Of a DNA stretch of 32,365 bases, positions 1-7,857 are shown in pieces. Source of the DNA: a virus. The DNA lies in IMG/VR virus record IMGVR_UViG_3300024306_000058, positions 1 through 32,365 of that record. One strand, given 5' to 3'. The translations under genes were made by a program, and so were the position numbers. Every line of letters starts with the position of its first letter. Within the stretch, counting starts at the first letter, position 1. The notes under the pieces are model-generated. The model was not told the DNA's origin, did no database searches, and saw only the letters and a list, made by a program, of their open reading frames with translations.

Positions 1-1
1 C

Positions 2-754
2 AGCCCTGAGGGCGAGCTGATGGGCGATGAGGTGTACGACAACGAGCGGGTGAGCAACTTCGAGCCCGGCGTGTTCAAGTATCTGGCGCCGGGCGAGAGC
101 GTGACAGTGCCGCAGCTCGATGCGCCCGATGGGCAGCTGGAGCCGTTCCTGCGGGCAATGCTGCGCGCGATGGCGGCCGGTGTGGGCTGTAGCTACGAGA
201 CGATCAGCCGGGACTTCAGCCAAACCAACTACAGCAGCAGCCGGCTGAGCCTGCTCGAGGACCGGGAGAACTGGAAGTCGCTGCAGCATTTCATGATCGA
301 AAACTTCCACAAGCCGGTGTTTGAGGCATGGCTTGAGATGGCGGTGCTCGGCGGTGCGTTGAATCTGCCGGCCTATGAGACCGATCCCGATCGCTACCGG
401 CGTGTGCGGTGGATGCCGCGCGGTTGGGCGTGGGTGGATCCGGCTAAGGAAGTGCAGGCGTACAAGGATGCTGTGCGCTGCGGGTTCAAGACGCAGGCGG
501 ATGTGGTGGCGGAGCAAGGCGGCGACCTTGAGGAGCTGCTGCTGGCGCGCGCTGCTGAGCTGCAGATGGCCGATGAGCTTGACCTGATGTTCGACACCGA
601 CCCGCATGAGGTGAACGGTTCGGGCACCGAGCAGCCCAGCGATCCGGCGGAGGATCAAGCCGAGGAGATGAACCCGGCCAGTGATCCCGATGAGGCCGAC
701 GATAATGTGGAAGACAACGTAGATGCAGAGAGCACCGATGGACCTATCGCGTGA
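2..754 (+). CDS. Phage portal protein, lambda gpB family, C-terminal part
   Basis: Portal proteins form the dodecameric ring at the capsid vertex through which DNA is packaged and to which the neck is joined. The frame is open to the left edge, so the true start and roughly the first half lie outside the window; 250 residues are visible. The stretch SYETISRDFSQTNYSSSR resembles the conserved segment of lambda-type portals, and WVDPAKEVQAYKDAVRCGFKT is the usual DP..E..A....G..T pattern near their ends. The last 60 residues are very acidic and of low complexity, which is common for portal tails. The stop lies inside the start of the protease-capsid gene (overlap of 17 or 32 bases depending on its start), so the two are probably co-translated. 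The family call is firm; the terminase genes expected upstream are not in view. Confidence 0.88.
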   Translation, partial: SPEGELMGDEVYDNERVSNFEPGVFKYLAPGESVTVPQLDAPDGQLEPFLRAMLRAMAAGVGCSYETISRDFSQTNYSSSRLSLLEDRENWKSLQHFMIENFHKPVFEAWLEMAVLGGALNLPAYETDPDRYRRVRWMPRGWAWVDPAKEVQAYKDAVRCGFKTQADVVAEQGGDLEELLLARAAELQMADELDLMFDTDPHEVNGSGTEQPSDPAEDQAEEMNPASDPDEADDNVEDNVDAESTDGPIA

Positions 755-2627
755 TCTTGAAGGGCAGCTGCTGAAGCGCGCCGAGGTAGCTGACTTCACG
801 GTCAGCGAGGACCAGCGCACTATTGAGTTCCCCTTCAGCTCTGAGTATCCCGTCGCCCGGTATTTCGGGAATGAAGTGCTGCAGCACGACACGCGCAGCG
901 CCGATCTGAGCCGCCTGAACGATGCAGCGCCGCTGCTGTTCAACCATGACCCCGGCAAGGTGATCGGCGTGGTGGAACGCGCCTGGATCGACGGAGAGAA
1001 GAAACGTGGTTACGCCACGGTGAAATTCAGCCGCAATGCCTTCGCACAAGAGGTGCTGGCTGACGTGAAGGATGGCGTTCTGCGGAACGTATCCTTCGGC
1101 TACGCAATCAACGAAATGGAGCAAAGAGGTAGCGGCGACTTCGTTGCTACCAGCTGGGCTCCCTACGAGATCAGCGTGGTTAGCATACCTGCAGACCCCA
1201 CTGTGGGTGTGGGTCGGTCTCTCGAGACCGATCCTGCGGCCCCAGCCGCATCACCAACCCCCGAAACAGAACCTGAGGTTCCGATGGAAAACACCCCCGA
1301 TCTGACGGCGGTGCGGGCTGAAGCGGCTGCTGAGGCTGCCAAAGCTGAGCGCGCCCGTATTGCCGGCATCACTGCCCTGACCGAAAAGCACGGCATGGCC
1401 GATCTCGGTCGCCAGCTGATCGACGGCGGCCGCAGCCTTGATGAGGCTCGCGCCGTTGTGCTCGACAAGCTGGGCGCCAAGCCCGTTGAGACTGTCGCCC
1501 CTGTGGAGATGGCCTCTGAGGAGCGCGCCTCCTACAGCATCACCGCTGGCATCCGCGCCATGCTGACCGGCGACTGGTCCAGCCGCGAGGCCGGCCTGGT
1601 GCGCGAGCTGTCGCGTGAGGTGGAGAAGTCCGGTGTGTCCAAGACCACCGAGCGCAGCTTCTTCGTTCCCTTCGCTGCCCTGAACCAGCGCGCCACCTAC
1701 GTGACCTCTGGTGCCACCACCGGCGGCAACCTGGTGCAGACCGATCTGCTGGCTGAGGACTTCATCGAGTTCCTGCGGAACAACGCCCTGATGCTGCAGC
1801 TGGGCGTGCGCACCATGCCTGGCCTGGTGGGCAACGTGGCGATCCCCCGCCGCTCTGGTGTGGCTTCGACCTACTACCTGAGCACCCAGACCACCGCGAT
1901 CACCCAGTCGGAGAGCACCTTCGACCAGGTGACCATGAGCCCCAAGAACCTGGCCGCTCTGTCCAAGTACAGCCGCCAGACCCTGCTGCAGGGCACCCCT
2001 GGCATCGAGGAGCTGGTGCGTCGTGACCTGACCGATGGCATCAACCTCGCCATCGACCTGGGCATCCTGAACGGTTCTGGCTCCAGCGGCCAGCCCACCG
2101 GCATCATGCAGACCTCCGGCATCGGCTCTGTGGCGATGGGCACCAACGGTGGCGCCATCACCCTCGAGAAGGTGGTTGATCTGGAAGCTGCCGTGATGCA
2201 GGTCAACGGTGCGGTGAACCCCGCCAACGTGGCCTACCTCACCAACTACAAGGTGATGGCAGCCCTCAAGAAGCTGCGTGCTGGTGGCTCCACCACCGGC
2301 GACGGTCCGTTCCTGTTCAACACGGATCTGGCCGGTATCGGCCGCGGTCCTACCCCCGCTCAGCTGAACGGCTACCCCCTCGCTGCCACCAACCAGGTGC
2401 CCAGCACCCTGACCAAGGGCTCCAGCTCGGGCGTCTGCTCCGCGCTGGTGATGGGTGACTTCAGCCAGGCAATGGTTGGTTTCTGGGGCAACGGCCTCGA
2501 GATCACCGTGGGCGAAGATCAGGACGACTTCAGCAAGGCTCTGACCAGCGTTCGCGGCATCGTCACCTATGACGTGGCCGTGCGCGATCCCAAGAGCTTT
2601 GCAGCCATCCTGGACATCACCACCTGA
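723..2627 (+). CDS. Prohead protease-major capsid protein fusion (HK97 type)
   Basis: One 634-residue frame joins three parts normally encoded by two or three genes. Residues 20-165 are an HK97-type prohead protease (S78/U35 family): His75 in LLFNHDPGKVIG and Ser124 in LRNVSFGY fit the catalytic His and Ser, followed by the family signature EISVVSIPADP. Residues 165-265 form an Ala/Glu/Pro-rich, partly helical linker (AEAAAEAAKAERARIAGI) that looks like a delta/scaffold domain. Residues 270-634 are an HK97-fold major capsid protein, with SGATTGGNLVQTD near the usual mature N-terminus. The ATG at 723 has GGAAG upstream; the ATG at 738 is an alternative. In the expected mechanism the protease domain cuts itself and the linker away, leaving a shell protein of about 350 residues. 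There is no frameshift or stop between the parts. Confidence 0.9.
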   Translation: MQRAPMDLSRDLEGQLLKRAEVADFTVSEDQRTIEFPFSSEYPVARYFGNEVLQHDTRSADLSRLNDAAPLLFNHDPGKVIGVVERAWIDGEKKRGYATVKFSRNAFAQEVLADVKDGVLRNVSFGYAINEMEQRGSGDFVATSWAPYEISVVSIPADPTVGVGRSLETDPAAPAASPTPETEPEVPMENTPDLTAVRAEAAAEAAKAERARIAGITALTEKHGMADLGRQLIDGGRSLDEARAVVLDKLGAKPVETVAPVEMASEERASYSITAGIRAMLTGDWSSREAGLVRELSREVEKSGVSKTTERSFFVPFAALNQRATYVTSGATTGGNLVQTDLLAEDFIEFLRNNALMLQLGVRTMPGLVGNVAIPRRSGVASTYYLSTQTTAITQSESTFDQVTMSPKNLAALSKYSRQTLLQGTPGIEELVRRDLTDGINLAIDLGILNGSGSSGQPTGIMQTSGIGSVAMGTNGGAITLEKVVDLEAAVMQVNGAVNPANVAYLTNYKVMAALKKLRAGGSTTGDGPFLFNTDLAGIGRGPTPAQLNGYPLAATNQVPSTLTKGSSSGVCSALVMGDFSQAMVGFWGNGLEITVGEDQDDFSKALTSVRGIVTYDVAVRDPKSFAAILDITT

Positions 2628-2635
2628 TAGGAGCC

Positions 2636-2663
2636 GGGGGCGGGCAACCGCCCCCCTTTTTTT
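2636..2663 (+). terminator. Intrinsic terminator after the capsid gene
   Basis: An 8-bp perfect stem (GGGGGCGG at 2636-2643, CCGCCCCC at 2648-2655) closes a GCAA tetraloop and is followed by one C and seven Ts. This is a textbook rho-independent terminator, eight bases after the capsid stop codon. The next start codon is only two bases beyond the T tract. All downstream morphogenesis genes point the same way, so it probably acts as a partial terminator that lowers expression of downstream genes relative to the capsid protein. Confidence 0.85.
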
Positions 2664-2665
2664 AG

Positions 2666-2857
2666 ATGAAGGTTCTCATCTCTAGCGACTGCGCAGCACG
2701 CGGTGAGTATCTCGAGGCCGGCAAGGTCTACGAGCTGGACTCTGACGTGGCTGCTGAGCTGCTCCGCATGGGCCGCGCTGTGGAGGCGCCGGCCGAGGAA
2801 CCCAAGCCTCGGGTGACCCGCAAGGCCAAGGCGGAGGCCGCCAATGGCGCTGACTGA
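2666..2857 (+). CDS. Small head-region protein, unknown
   Basis: A 63-residue protein directly after the capsid terminator. The N-terminal half has the pattern MKVLISSDC...G..LEAGKVYELDSDVAAELLRMGRA, typical of short phage proteins encoded between capsid and head-tail connector genes. The C-terminal 20 residues are Lys/Arg/Ala-rich (RVTRKAKAEAANGAD). There is no Shine-Dalgarno sequence: the start lies two bases after the T tract of the terminator. It overlaps the next gene by 14 bases. Position suggests a head-completion or decoration role, but no function can be assigned. Confidence 0.7.
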   Translation: MKVLISSDCAARGEYLEAGKVYELDSDVAAELLRMGRAVEAPAEEPKPRVTRKAKAEAANGAD

Positions 2858-3122
2858 GGATCTGGCAGTCTTCCTGAATGACTTTGGCGTCAGCTGCACC
2901 GCTGGCGCGATCACTGCGCTGGGCATCCTCGACATGCCGACGCAGGTGCTGGCCGGCGAGATGGTGCTCAGCACGGATTACACCCTAACGGCGCGGTTCG
3001 CAGATTTCGGCGGGCTGAAGTATGGCGACCCGATCAGCGTGGCCGGTGTGAACTATCAAGTCCGCGAGACGCGCCAGCTTGACGATGGTGCTTTCGTAGA
3101 GATTGGGCTGCAGAAGGTATGA
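2844..3122 (+). CDS. Head-tail joining protein, lambda gpFII-like
   Basis: A 92-residue protein in the place of lambda gpFII, between the capsid gene and the tail terminator. It contains the connector-like beta-rich pattern ..FGGLKYGDPISVAGVNYQVRETRQLDDGAFVEIGLQKV, close in size and layout to gpFII-type attachment proteins, which bind the bottom of the portal vertex and receive the finished tail. GGAGG six bases before the ATG is a good ribosome-binding site. The stop overlaps the next start as ATGA, which implies coupled translation. The call rests on size, fold pattern and order rather than a single diagnostic motif. Confidence 0.6.
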   Translation: MALTEDLAVFLNDFGVSCTAGAITALGILDMPTQVLAGEMVLSTDYTLTARFADFGGLKYGDPISVAGVNYQVRETRQLDDGAFVEIGLQKV

Positions 3123-3547
3123 CGACCCGCCGCGAGACAATCCTGGCCGCTGTGCGCACCGCTCTGACGGGCACCACGGGCGTGAGCACGCGGATCTACC
3201 GCAGCCGTGTTGAGCCGATGGCAAGGGCCGAGAGCCCGGCGATCGTGGTGGAGCCGGTGAGCGATACCGCCGAGCAGAACACCAGCCTGCCCACGCTGGA
3301 CTGGAGCCTGACGGTGCGGATCGCGGTGATCGTGCGTGGCGCCATCCCTGATCAGCTGGCCGATCCGATCGTGGAGGATCTGCACTCCAAGCTGATGGCA
3401 GATCTGACCCTAGGAGGAGTAGCGATGGACATCAGACCGCAGGCTGTGAATTTTGAGCTAGTCGAGGCTGATCAGCCAGCAGGTGTGATCAGCTGCGACT
3501 ACCTGATCCGCTACCGGACCGCTAACGCTAACCTCGCAACAGCGTGA
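3119..3547 (+). CDS. Tail terminator / minor tail protein U-like
   Basis: A 142-residue protein starting in an ATGA overlap with the head-tail joining gene. Pattern: a helical N-terminus (ETILAAVRTALTGTTGVSTRIYRSR), a central PAIVVEPVSD and a C-terminal strand-rich part ending SCDYLIRYRTA. This is the layout of tail terminator proteins, which cap the growing tail tube as a hexameric ring and bind the head-tail joining protein. In lambda the same position is filled by Z and U. The stop overlaps the next small gene as TGATG. The function comes mainly from order and fold pattern. Confidence 0.6.
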   Translation: MTTRRETILAAVRTALTGTTGVSTRIYRSRVEPMARAESPAIVVEPVSDTAEQNTSLPTLDWSLTVRIAVIVRGAIPDQLADPIVEDLHSKLMADLTLGGVAMDIRPQAVNFELVEADQPAGVISCDYLIRYRTANANLATA

Positions 3548-3714
3548 TGGCTACGATGTTGGATGAATACCACGGGCAAGGCGGGACCTACCTGCTGGAC
3601 CCCAAAACCGGCAAACGGAAGCTCATCGAGCGGACAGAGCCGGCCAATCCCTCTGAACCCCAAGCCGAGGAACTGAGCGATGGCTCTGACACGCAAGAGA
3701 CTGATCCAGGTTAA
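3547..3714 (+). CDS. 55-residue conserved-type phage protein, overlapping
   Basis: A very short gene with a TGATG junction to the previous gene, overlapping the next gene by 35 bases in another frame. The protein begins MATMLDEYHGQGGTYLLDP and continues KTGKRKLIERTEPA before an acidic tail. The phrase GG.Y..DPKTGKR.L.ERT recurs, from memory, in small proteins beside tail genes of many siphophages, which is why I take it as real despite its size. The region between the two flanking genes would otherwise be an unexplained gap of about 130 bases in a tightly packed operon. No function is known to me. Confidence 0.7.
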   Translation: MATMLDEYHGQGGTYLLDPKTGKRKLIERTEPANPSEPQAEELSDGSDTQETDPG

Positions 3715-4609
3715 AAAGGAGTCCACCTACGGAACCGACAGCACCCCTGCCGGAACCGATGCGCTGCTGGTCCGCAACCTGGAGATCACCCCGATTGAGG
3801 CTGACATTGTTAGCCGCGATCTGATCCGCAACTATCTGGGCAACAGCCCGCAGCTGCTGGCCAACAGCCGGGTGAGCATCACCTTCCAGGTGGAACTGGC
3901 TGGTTCCGGCACTGCTGGCACGGCACCCCGATACGGCGCCATTCTGCAGGCTTGCGGCCTGTCGGAGACGATCGTTGCCAGCACCAGCGTCACCTATGCG
4001 CCGGTGAGCAGCAGCTTCAGCTCTGCCACGATCTACTTCAACAACGACGGCATCCGCCACATCCTGACCGGCTGCCGCGGCACCTTCACGCTGAACGCCG
4101 AGGTGGGTCAGATCCCCACCATCGACTTCACCATGATCGGTGTCTACAACGCACCGACCGACACGGCGCTGCCCACCACCACCTACAGCGCACAGGCCAG
4201 CCCGCTGATCTTCAAGCAGGGCAACACCTCGGCCTTCCAGTTCTTCAGCTACGCAGGCTGCCTCCAGTCGGTGTCGTTCGACATCGCCAACGAGACGGTC
4301 TACCGCGAGCTGGTGGGCTGCACGAAAGAGGTGATGATCACCAACCGTGCCCCCAGCGGCACCGTGCTGATCGAGGCTCCTGCTCTGGCGACGAAGGATT
4401 ACTTCAGCCTCGCTCAGACCGAGACCACGGGTAACCTCACCTTCCTGCACGGCACCACCGCCGGCAACCGTGTCACCTTCACGGCTGGCCAGTGCGACAT
4501 CTCGAATCCGTCCTACGCGGATCAGGATGGCGTGCAGATGCTGAGCATCCCCTACGTTGCCGTTCCGACCACGGCCGGCAATGATGAGCTGAGCCTCGCC
4601 TTCACCTGA
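3680..4609 (+). CDS. Major tail tube protein
   Basis: A 309-residue protein beginning MALTRKRLIQVKKESTYGTD, typical of long-tail tube subunits of the phage_tube family, whose N-terminus reads as ..K.E.TYGTDP... The rest alternates beta strands and Ser/Thr/Gly-rich turns (LTGCRGTFTLNAEVGQIPT, FDIANETVYRELVGC). These subunits stack as hexameric rings around the tape measure to form the tail tube. Position before the G/GT chaperones and tape measure agrees. GAGG lies 9 bases before the start, and the gene overlaps the 55-residue gene upstream. Confidence 0.85.
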   Translation: MALTRKRLIQVKKESTYGTDSTPAGTDALLVRNLEITPIEADIVSRDLIRNYLGNSPQLLANSRVSITFQVELAGSGTAGTAPRYGAILQACGLSETIVASTSVTYAPVSSSFSSATIYFNNDGIRHILTGCRGTFTLNAEVGQIPTIDFTMIGVYNAPTDTALPTTTYSAQASPLIFKQGNTSAFQFFSYAGCLQSVSFDIANETVYRELVGCTKEVMITNRAPSGTVLIEAPALATKDYFSLAQTETTGNLTFLHGTTAGNRVTFTAGQCDISNPSYADQDGVQMLSIPYVAVPTTAGNDELSLAFT

Positions 4610-4621
4610 TAGGAGCCCTGC

Positions 4622-4966
4622 ATGGCGTTTGTTCTCAAGCAGTCCGACACCTACGTCTGGCCGGTCACCGTCGAGATCCCCATCGACGGCGGCCGGTTCG
4701 ACCGGCAAACATTCGACGCGGAGTTCAAACGCCTGCCGCAGGCTCGCAACAATGCGATCATCCAGGCGGCACGCGCTGAGACCACCACTGACCTCGAGGT
4801 AGCGGAGGAAGTGCTGGCCGGCTGGAAGGGCATCACCGACGATGCCGGCAAGGACATCCCCTACAGCGAAACCGCCAAATCCCAGCTGCTGGACGTGCCC
4901 GGCGTCTCGGCCGCAGTGGTGGAGGCGTACATCAACTCGCTGCTGGGAGCGAAGCGAAAAAACTGA
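4622..4966 (+). CDS. Tail assembly chaperone gpG-like
   Basis: A 114-residue protein between the tail tube and tape measure, the position of lambda gpG. It begins MAFVLKQSDTYVWPVTVEIP and carries the motif RFDRQTFDAEFKRLPQ, typical of gpG-type chaperones, which coat the tape measure before tube polymerisation. AGGAG seven bases upstream sets the start. Its last sense codons CGA AAA AAC form the slippery heptamer A AAA AAC just before the TGA. A fraction of ribosomes should therefore slip back one base and read on to 5286, giving a 221-residue gpGT-like fusion. Confidence 0.85.
   Translation: MAFVLKQSDTYVWPVTVEIPIDGGRFDRQTFDAEFKRLPQARNNAIIQAARAETTTDLEVAEEVLAGWKGITDDAGKDIPYSETAKSQLLDVPGVSAAVVEAYINSLLGAKRKN
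4957..4963 (+). other. Programmed -1 frameshift slippery site (A AAA AAC)
   Basis: The heptamer AAAAAAC sits in the zero frame as CGA AAA AAC TGA, an ideal X XXY YYZ arrangement with the stop codon immediately after it. In the -1 frame the sequence continues CTG ATC GAG GCC without a stop to 5286. Position and layout match the G/GT frameshift conserved in long-tailed phages. GC-rich sequence follows, but I did not identify a specific stimulatory hairpin or pseudoknot. Confidence 0.85.
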
Positions 4967-5001
4967 TCGAGGCCGCTGAGCATTGGGCCGGCGGCGGGAT
5001 C

Positions 5002-5286
5002 GTGGACGAAACAGAGTCCGACGCGGCGGCGCTAGGCATCGTGATGCCGGAGCAACCGCCGGAGGACTTTGAGGTGTGGGAGGAAAACTGGCCGGTGGTG
5101 GAGCTGTTCCTGCGTGTGCAGACACAGTGGCGCATCAGCATGAACAGGCCGATCGGCTTGGACTATGGCGCTGTGGCGTGGATCCTTAAACTGACAGCAG
5201 AGGAAACCACTCACCGCCCCCTGCTGGAGGAACTGCAGATCATGGAGGGCGCAGTGCTGGCCTACATCGCAAAGCAGGAGAGCTGA
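5002..5286 (+). CDS. gpT-like extension of tail chaperone, made by frameshift
   Basis: The frame is open from the slippery site at 4963 and needs no start of its own; a GTG at 5002 is the first formal start codon and lacks a convincing ribosome-binding site. The fused product would contain gpG (114 residues) plus 107 residues beginning LIEAAEHWAGGGIVDETESD. The T part has Trp/aromatic-rich helices (EVWEENWPVVELFLRVQTQW) and is expected to bind tail tube subunits while the G part binds the tape measure. The next gene starts 4 bases after its stop. Product and mechanism follow from the conserved G/GT arrangement. Confidence 0.8.
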   Translation: MDETESDAAALGIVMPEQPPEDFEVWEENWPVVELFLRVQTQWRISMNRPIGLDYGAVAWILKLTAEETTHRPLLEELQIMEGAVLAYIAKQES

Positions 5287-5289
5287 AGC

Positions 5290-7854
5290 ATGGCGATGAA
5301 CATGGATGCCATGCTCCGCATCAAGGCGGACGTTGACGGGCAGAACAAGATCGTCGCGCTGAACCGCGGCCTGCAACAGGTGGGCACCACGGCCGCTGGT
5401 GTGACCGGCGCTATGCGGGGCATGACAGGCGCTGCAGCCGGCCTCTCCGGCGCGCTGGGCACCCTTGCCCCGCTGCTCAGTGCAGCCGGCCTGGCGAGCA
5501 TGGTGAAGGGCACACTGGAGGCCGGCGATCGCATGAACGATCTGGCGCAGTCCACCGGCGTATCGGTCGAGGCATTGAGCCGGTTCAACAAGGCCGCAGC
5601 GGTGAGCGGCACCAACCTTGAGGGCGTCAGCAAGGGTCTGGTCAAGCTGAACAAGGCAATGCTGGATGCTGCGACGGGCGGCAAAGCATCATCTGCCACG
5701 TTCAGCGCGCTGGGCATCAGCGTGAAGAACGCAGACGGCACGCTCAAGTCCGCCGATCAGGTGATGCTTGAGGTGGCCAACCGCTTCAAGGCGATGCCTG
5801 ACGGTGCGGCCAAGACGGCTTTGGCGCTCAGGCTGTTCGGCAAGTCCGGTGCGGAGCTGGTGCCGCTGCTCAACATGGGCGGCGATGCCATCGACAAGAT
5901 GAGCACCAAGATGACCACCGCCTTTGCGCAGAAGGCGGATGAGTACAACGACAAGCTGGCCATCCTCGGCGGCAAGGTTCGCGGCCTGGCGATGGATCTG
6001 ACCATCGCGCTGCTTCCGGCGCTGAACCAGATCACCGATGCGCTCACCGTGGTGGTGAGTGGCTTTAGCCAGCTGCCGGAGCCGCTGCAGGCTGCTGCCG
6101 TGGGTGCTGCCACCCTGGCGATCGCCTGGGGGCCGCTGACCGGCCTGCTCGGCGGCAGCGTCAAGCTGTTCGCCTCTGTGGCCAACGGGCTTGAGATCAT
6201 GCGTTATCAGAGCGCGCTGGCTGGTGGTGCCATCCCGATGATCACCGGCAACCTGCAGGCCATGAGCGCGGCGATCCTTGCTATCCCCGGCTGGGGATGG
6301 GCGCTGGCTGGTGTTGCTGCCCTGGGGCTGCTTAGCAAGGCGCTGTACGACAACAACGAAGGTTTCAGGAGCTGGGTCAACAACGTCGGCACGATCATCG
6401 CCAGCGACTTCCAGAACGCGATGAAGAACATGGTGGAACTGGGCTCTGCTGCTGCTCGCGGTGTCAGCCAAGCCTGGGATTGGCTCAAGGGCATGACTAG
6501 CAACGCTGCGGCGGCGATCGGCAACGCCTTCAGCGGGCCGTTCGGGTTCATCGCCAACGCTGCTAGCAGCGTGTTCGGCATTGTGCAGCGCAAGATCGCA
6601 GAACTGTGGAACAACATCCCTGCTCCGATCCGCAAGGCTCTGGGTCAAGCCGGTCAGATGGCGATCAACTCAACCCCGATTGGCTACATGGCGGGTGTGG
6701 GCGTTCGCGCTTTCCAGATGGGGCCGCAGCAGACGGTCAACCGGGCTGGTAAGGGCGACCTGCGGGGCGGCGGCGGCGGTGGCTTCACCCCCAACCTGAG
6801 CGCGCTGGAGGGCGGCGCTGGTGGTGGTGCCACGGCTGCAAAGGATGCGGCCGATAAAGCGCGGCAAGCACGCGAGGCGCTGCTGGCATCCAAGAACAAG
6901 CTGGATCAGGCCAAGGCCGAGCTGGCGCTGGTGCGCGAGCTGGACCCGATCAGGAAGATCGAGCTGGAGTATGAGGAGAAGCGCCGGGTGGTGCGCGCAG
7001 CTGCTGCTCAGGAGTTGAGCAAGGCGCTGACCATTGAGGAAGAGGCGAACATTCAGCGCACCCGCGCGATCGACCTCCAGCGCATTGGCGTGGAGGAAAC
7101 AAACGCGCTGAAGGACAAATACAAGGAGCTGGGCGAGGCAGCCTATGAGGCTGCGATGAATACCTCGATCTGGAGCAGCGCAGCGGAGGCAGCCAACGGC
7201 GCGATGGTTGGCTTCCGTGATGGCATCAGCTCCTACCTCGACAGCATCGGCACGCTGGGCGAAGGCATCAGCAACCTGACTCAGAACGCCATCAAGGGAC
7301 TGGAGGATGCGATCGTTTCGCTGACCACCACCGGGCAATTCAGCTTCAGGGAGTTTGCGCTTTCGATCGTGGAGGAAGTGACCCGCCTGGTCACCAGGTT
7401 GATGATCATCGCCCCGATCCTGCAGTGGCTACAGAACCTGCTGCCGGGCGGCGGCTTCCTGAGCGGTGCCGGTGCGCTTTCAGGCGGCAAGCTGTTCTCA
7501 GGCGGGATCTTCGCCAACGGTGGCGCCTTTGATCGCAACGGCCTGCAGGCATTTGCAATGGGTGGCGTGGTCAACCGCCCCACGATCTTCCCATTTGCCA
7601 ACGGTGGCGCCGGCCGCCTTGGCCTGATGGGCGAAGCCGGTCCTGAGGCAATCATCCCCCTAAAACGCGGCAGTGACGGCAGACTCGGCGTATCGGGCGG
7701 CGGCAGCACCAGCGTGGTGGTGAACGTGGATGCCAAGGGCACCACCGTGCAGGGTGACAACGGCCAAGGCCAGGCGCTCGGCCGTGCCATCAGTGCTGCT
7801 GTGCAGCAGGAGCTGATCAAACAACGCCGGCCTGGCGGCCTTCTCGCGGCATAA
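5290..7854 (+). CDS. Tape measure protein
   Basis: At 854 residues this is the second-longest gene here and sits after the G/GT pair. It is helical and Ala/Gly/Leu-rich. Residues 1-250 resemble the TP901-type tape measure core (GDRMNDLAQSTGVSVEALSR, ALRLFGKSGAELVPLL). A hydrophobic segment lies near 327-350 (PGWGWALAGVAALGLL) and another near 697-717. A Gly-rich linker near 495-515 is followed by a charged coiled coil to about 620. The C-terminus has the familiar GEAGPEAIIPLKRG motif near residue 780. Tape measures set tail length and enter the host envelope during DNA ejection. At the rule-of-thumb 0.15 nm per residue the tail would be about 125-130 nm. AGGAG supports the start at 5290. Confidence 0.92.
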   Translation: MAMNMDAMLRIKADVDGQNKIVALNRGLQQVGTTAAGVTGAMRGMTGAAAGLSGALGTLAPLLSAAGLASMVKGTLEAGDRMNDLAQSTGVSVEALSRFNKAAAVSGTNLEGVSKGLVKLNKAMLDAATGGKASSATFSALGISVKNADGTLKSADQVMLEVANRFKAMPDGAAKTALALRLFGKSGAELVPLLNMGGDAIDKMSTKMTTAFAQKADEYNDKLAILGGKVRGLAMDLTIALLPALNQITDALTVVVSGFSQLPEPLQAAAVGAATLAIAWGPLTGLLGGSVKLFASVANGLEIMRYQSALAGGAIPMITGNLQAMSAAILAIPGWGWALAGVAALGLLSKALYDNNEGFRSWVNNVGTIIASDFQNAMKNMVELGSAAARGVSQAWDWLKGMTSNAAAAIGNAFSGPFGFIANAASSVFGIVQRKIAELWNNIPAPIRKALGQAGQMAINSTPIGYMAGVGVRAFQMGPQQTVNRAGKGDLRGGGGGGFTPNLSALEGGAGGGATAAKDAADKARQAREALLASKNKLDQAKAELALVRELDPIRKIELEYEEKRRVVRAAAAQELSKALTIEEEANIQRTRAIDLQRIGVEETNALKDKYKELGEAAYEAAMNTSIWSSAAEAANGAMVGFRDGISSYLDSIGTLGEGISNLTQNAIKGLEDAIVSLTTTGQFSFREFALSIVEEVTRLVTRLMIIAPILQWLQNLLPGGGFLSGAGALSGGKLFSGGIFANGGAFDRNGLQAFAMGGVVNRPTIFPFANGGAGRLGLMGEAGPEAIIPLKRGSDGRLGVSGGGSTSVVVNVDAKGTTVQGDNGQGQALGRAISAAVQQELIKQRRPGGLLAA

Positions 7855-7857
7855 CCG

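Noticed and set aside
635-645. Third copy of CCCAGCGATCC in the portal gene
   Set aside because: A single copy inside coding sequence, far from the RHH gene; chance is likely in DNA of this composition.
3623-5125. 500-residue frame on the minus strand
   Set aside because: It runs antisense to the tail tube and chaperone genes, is Arg/Ala/Gly/His-rich, and has no domain; a GC-rich antisense shadow.
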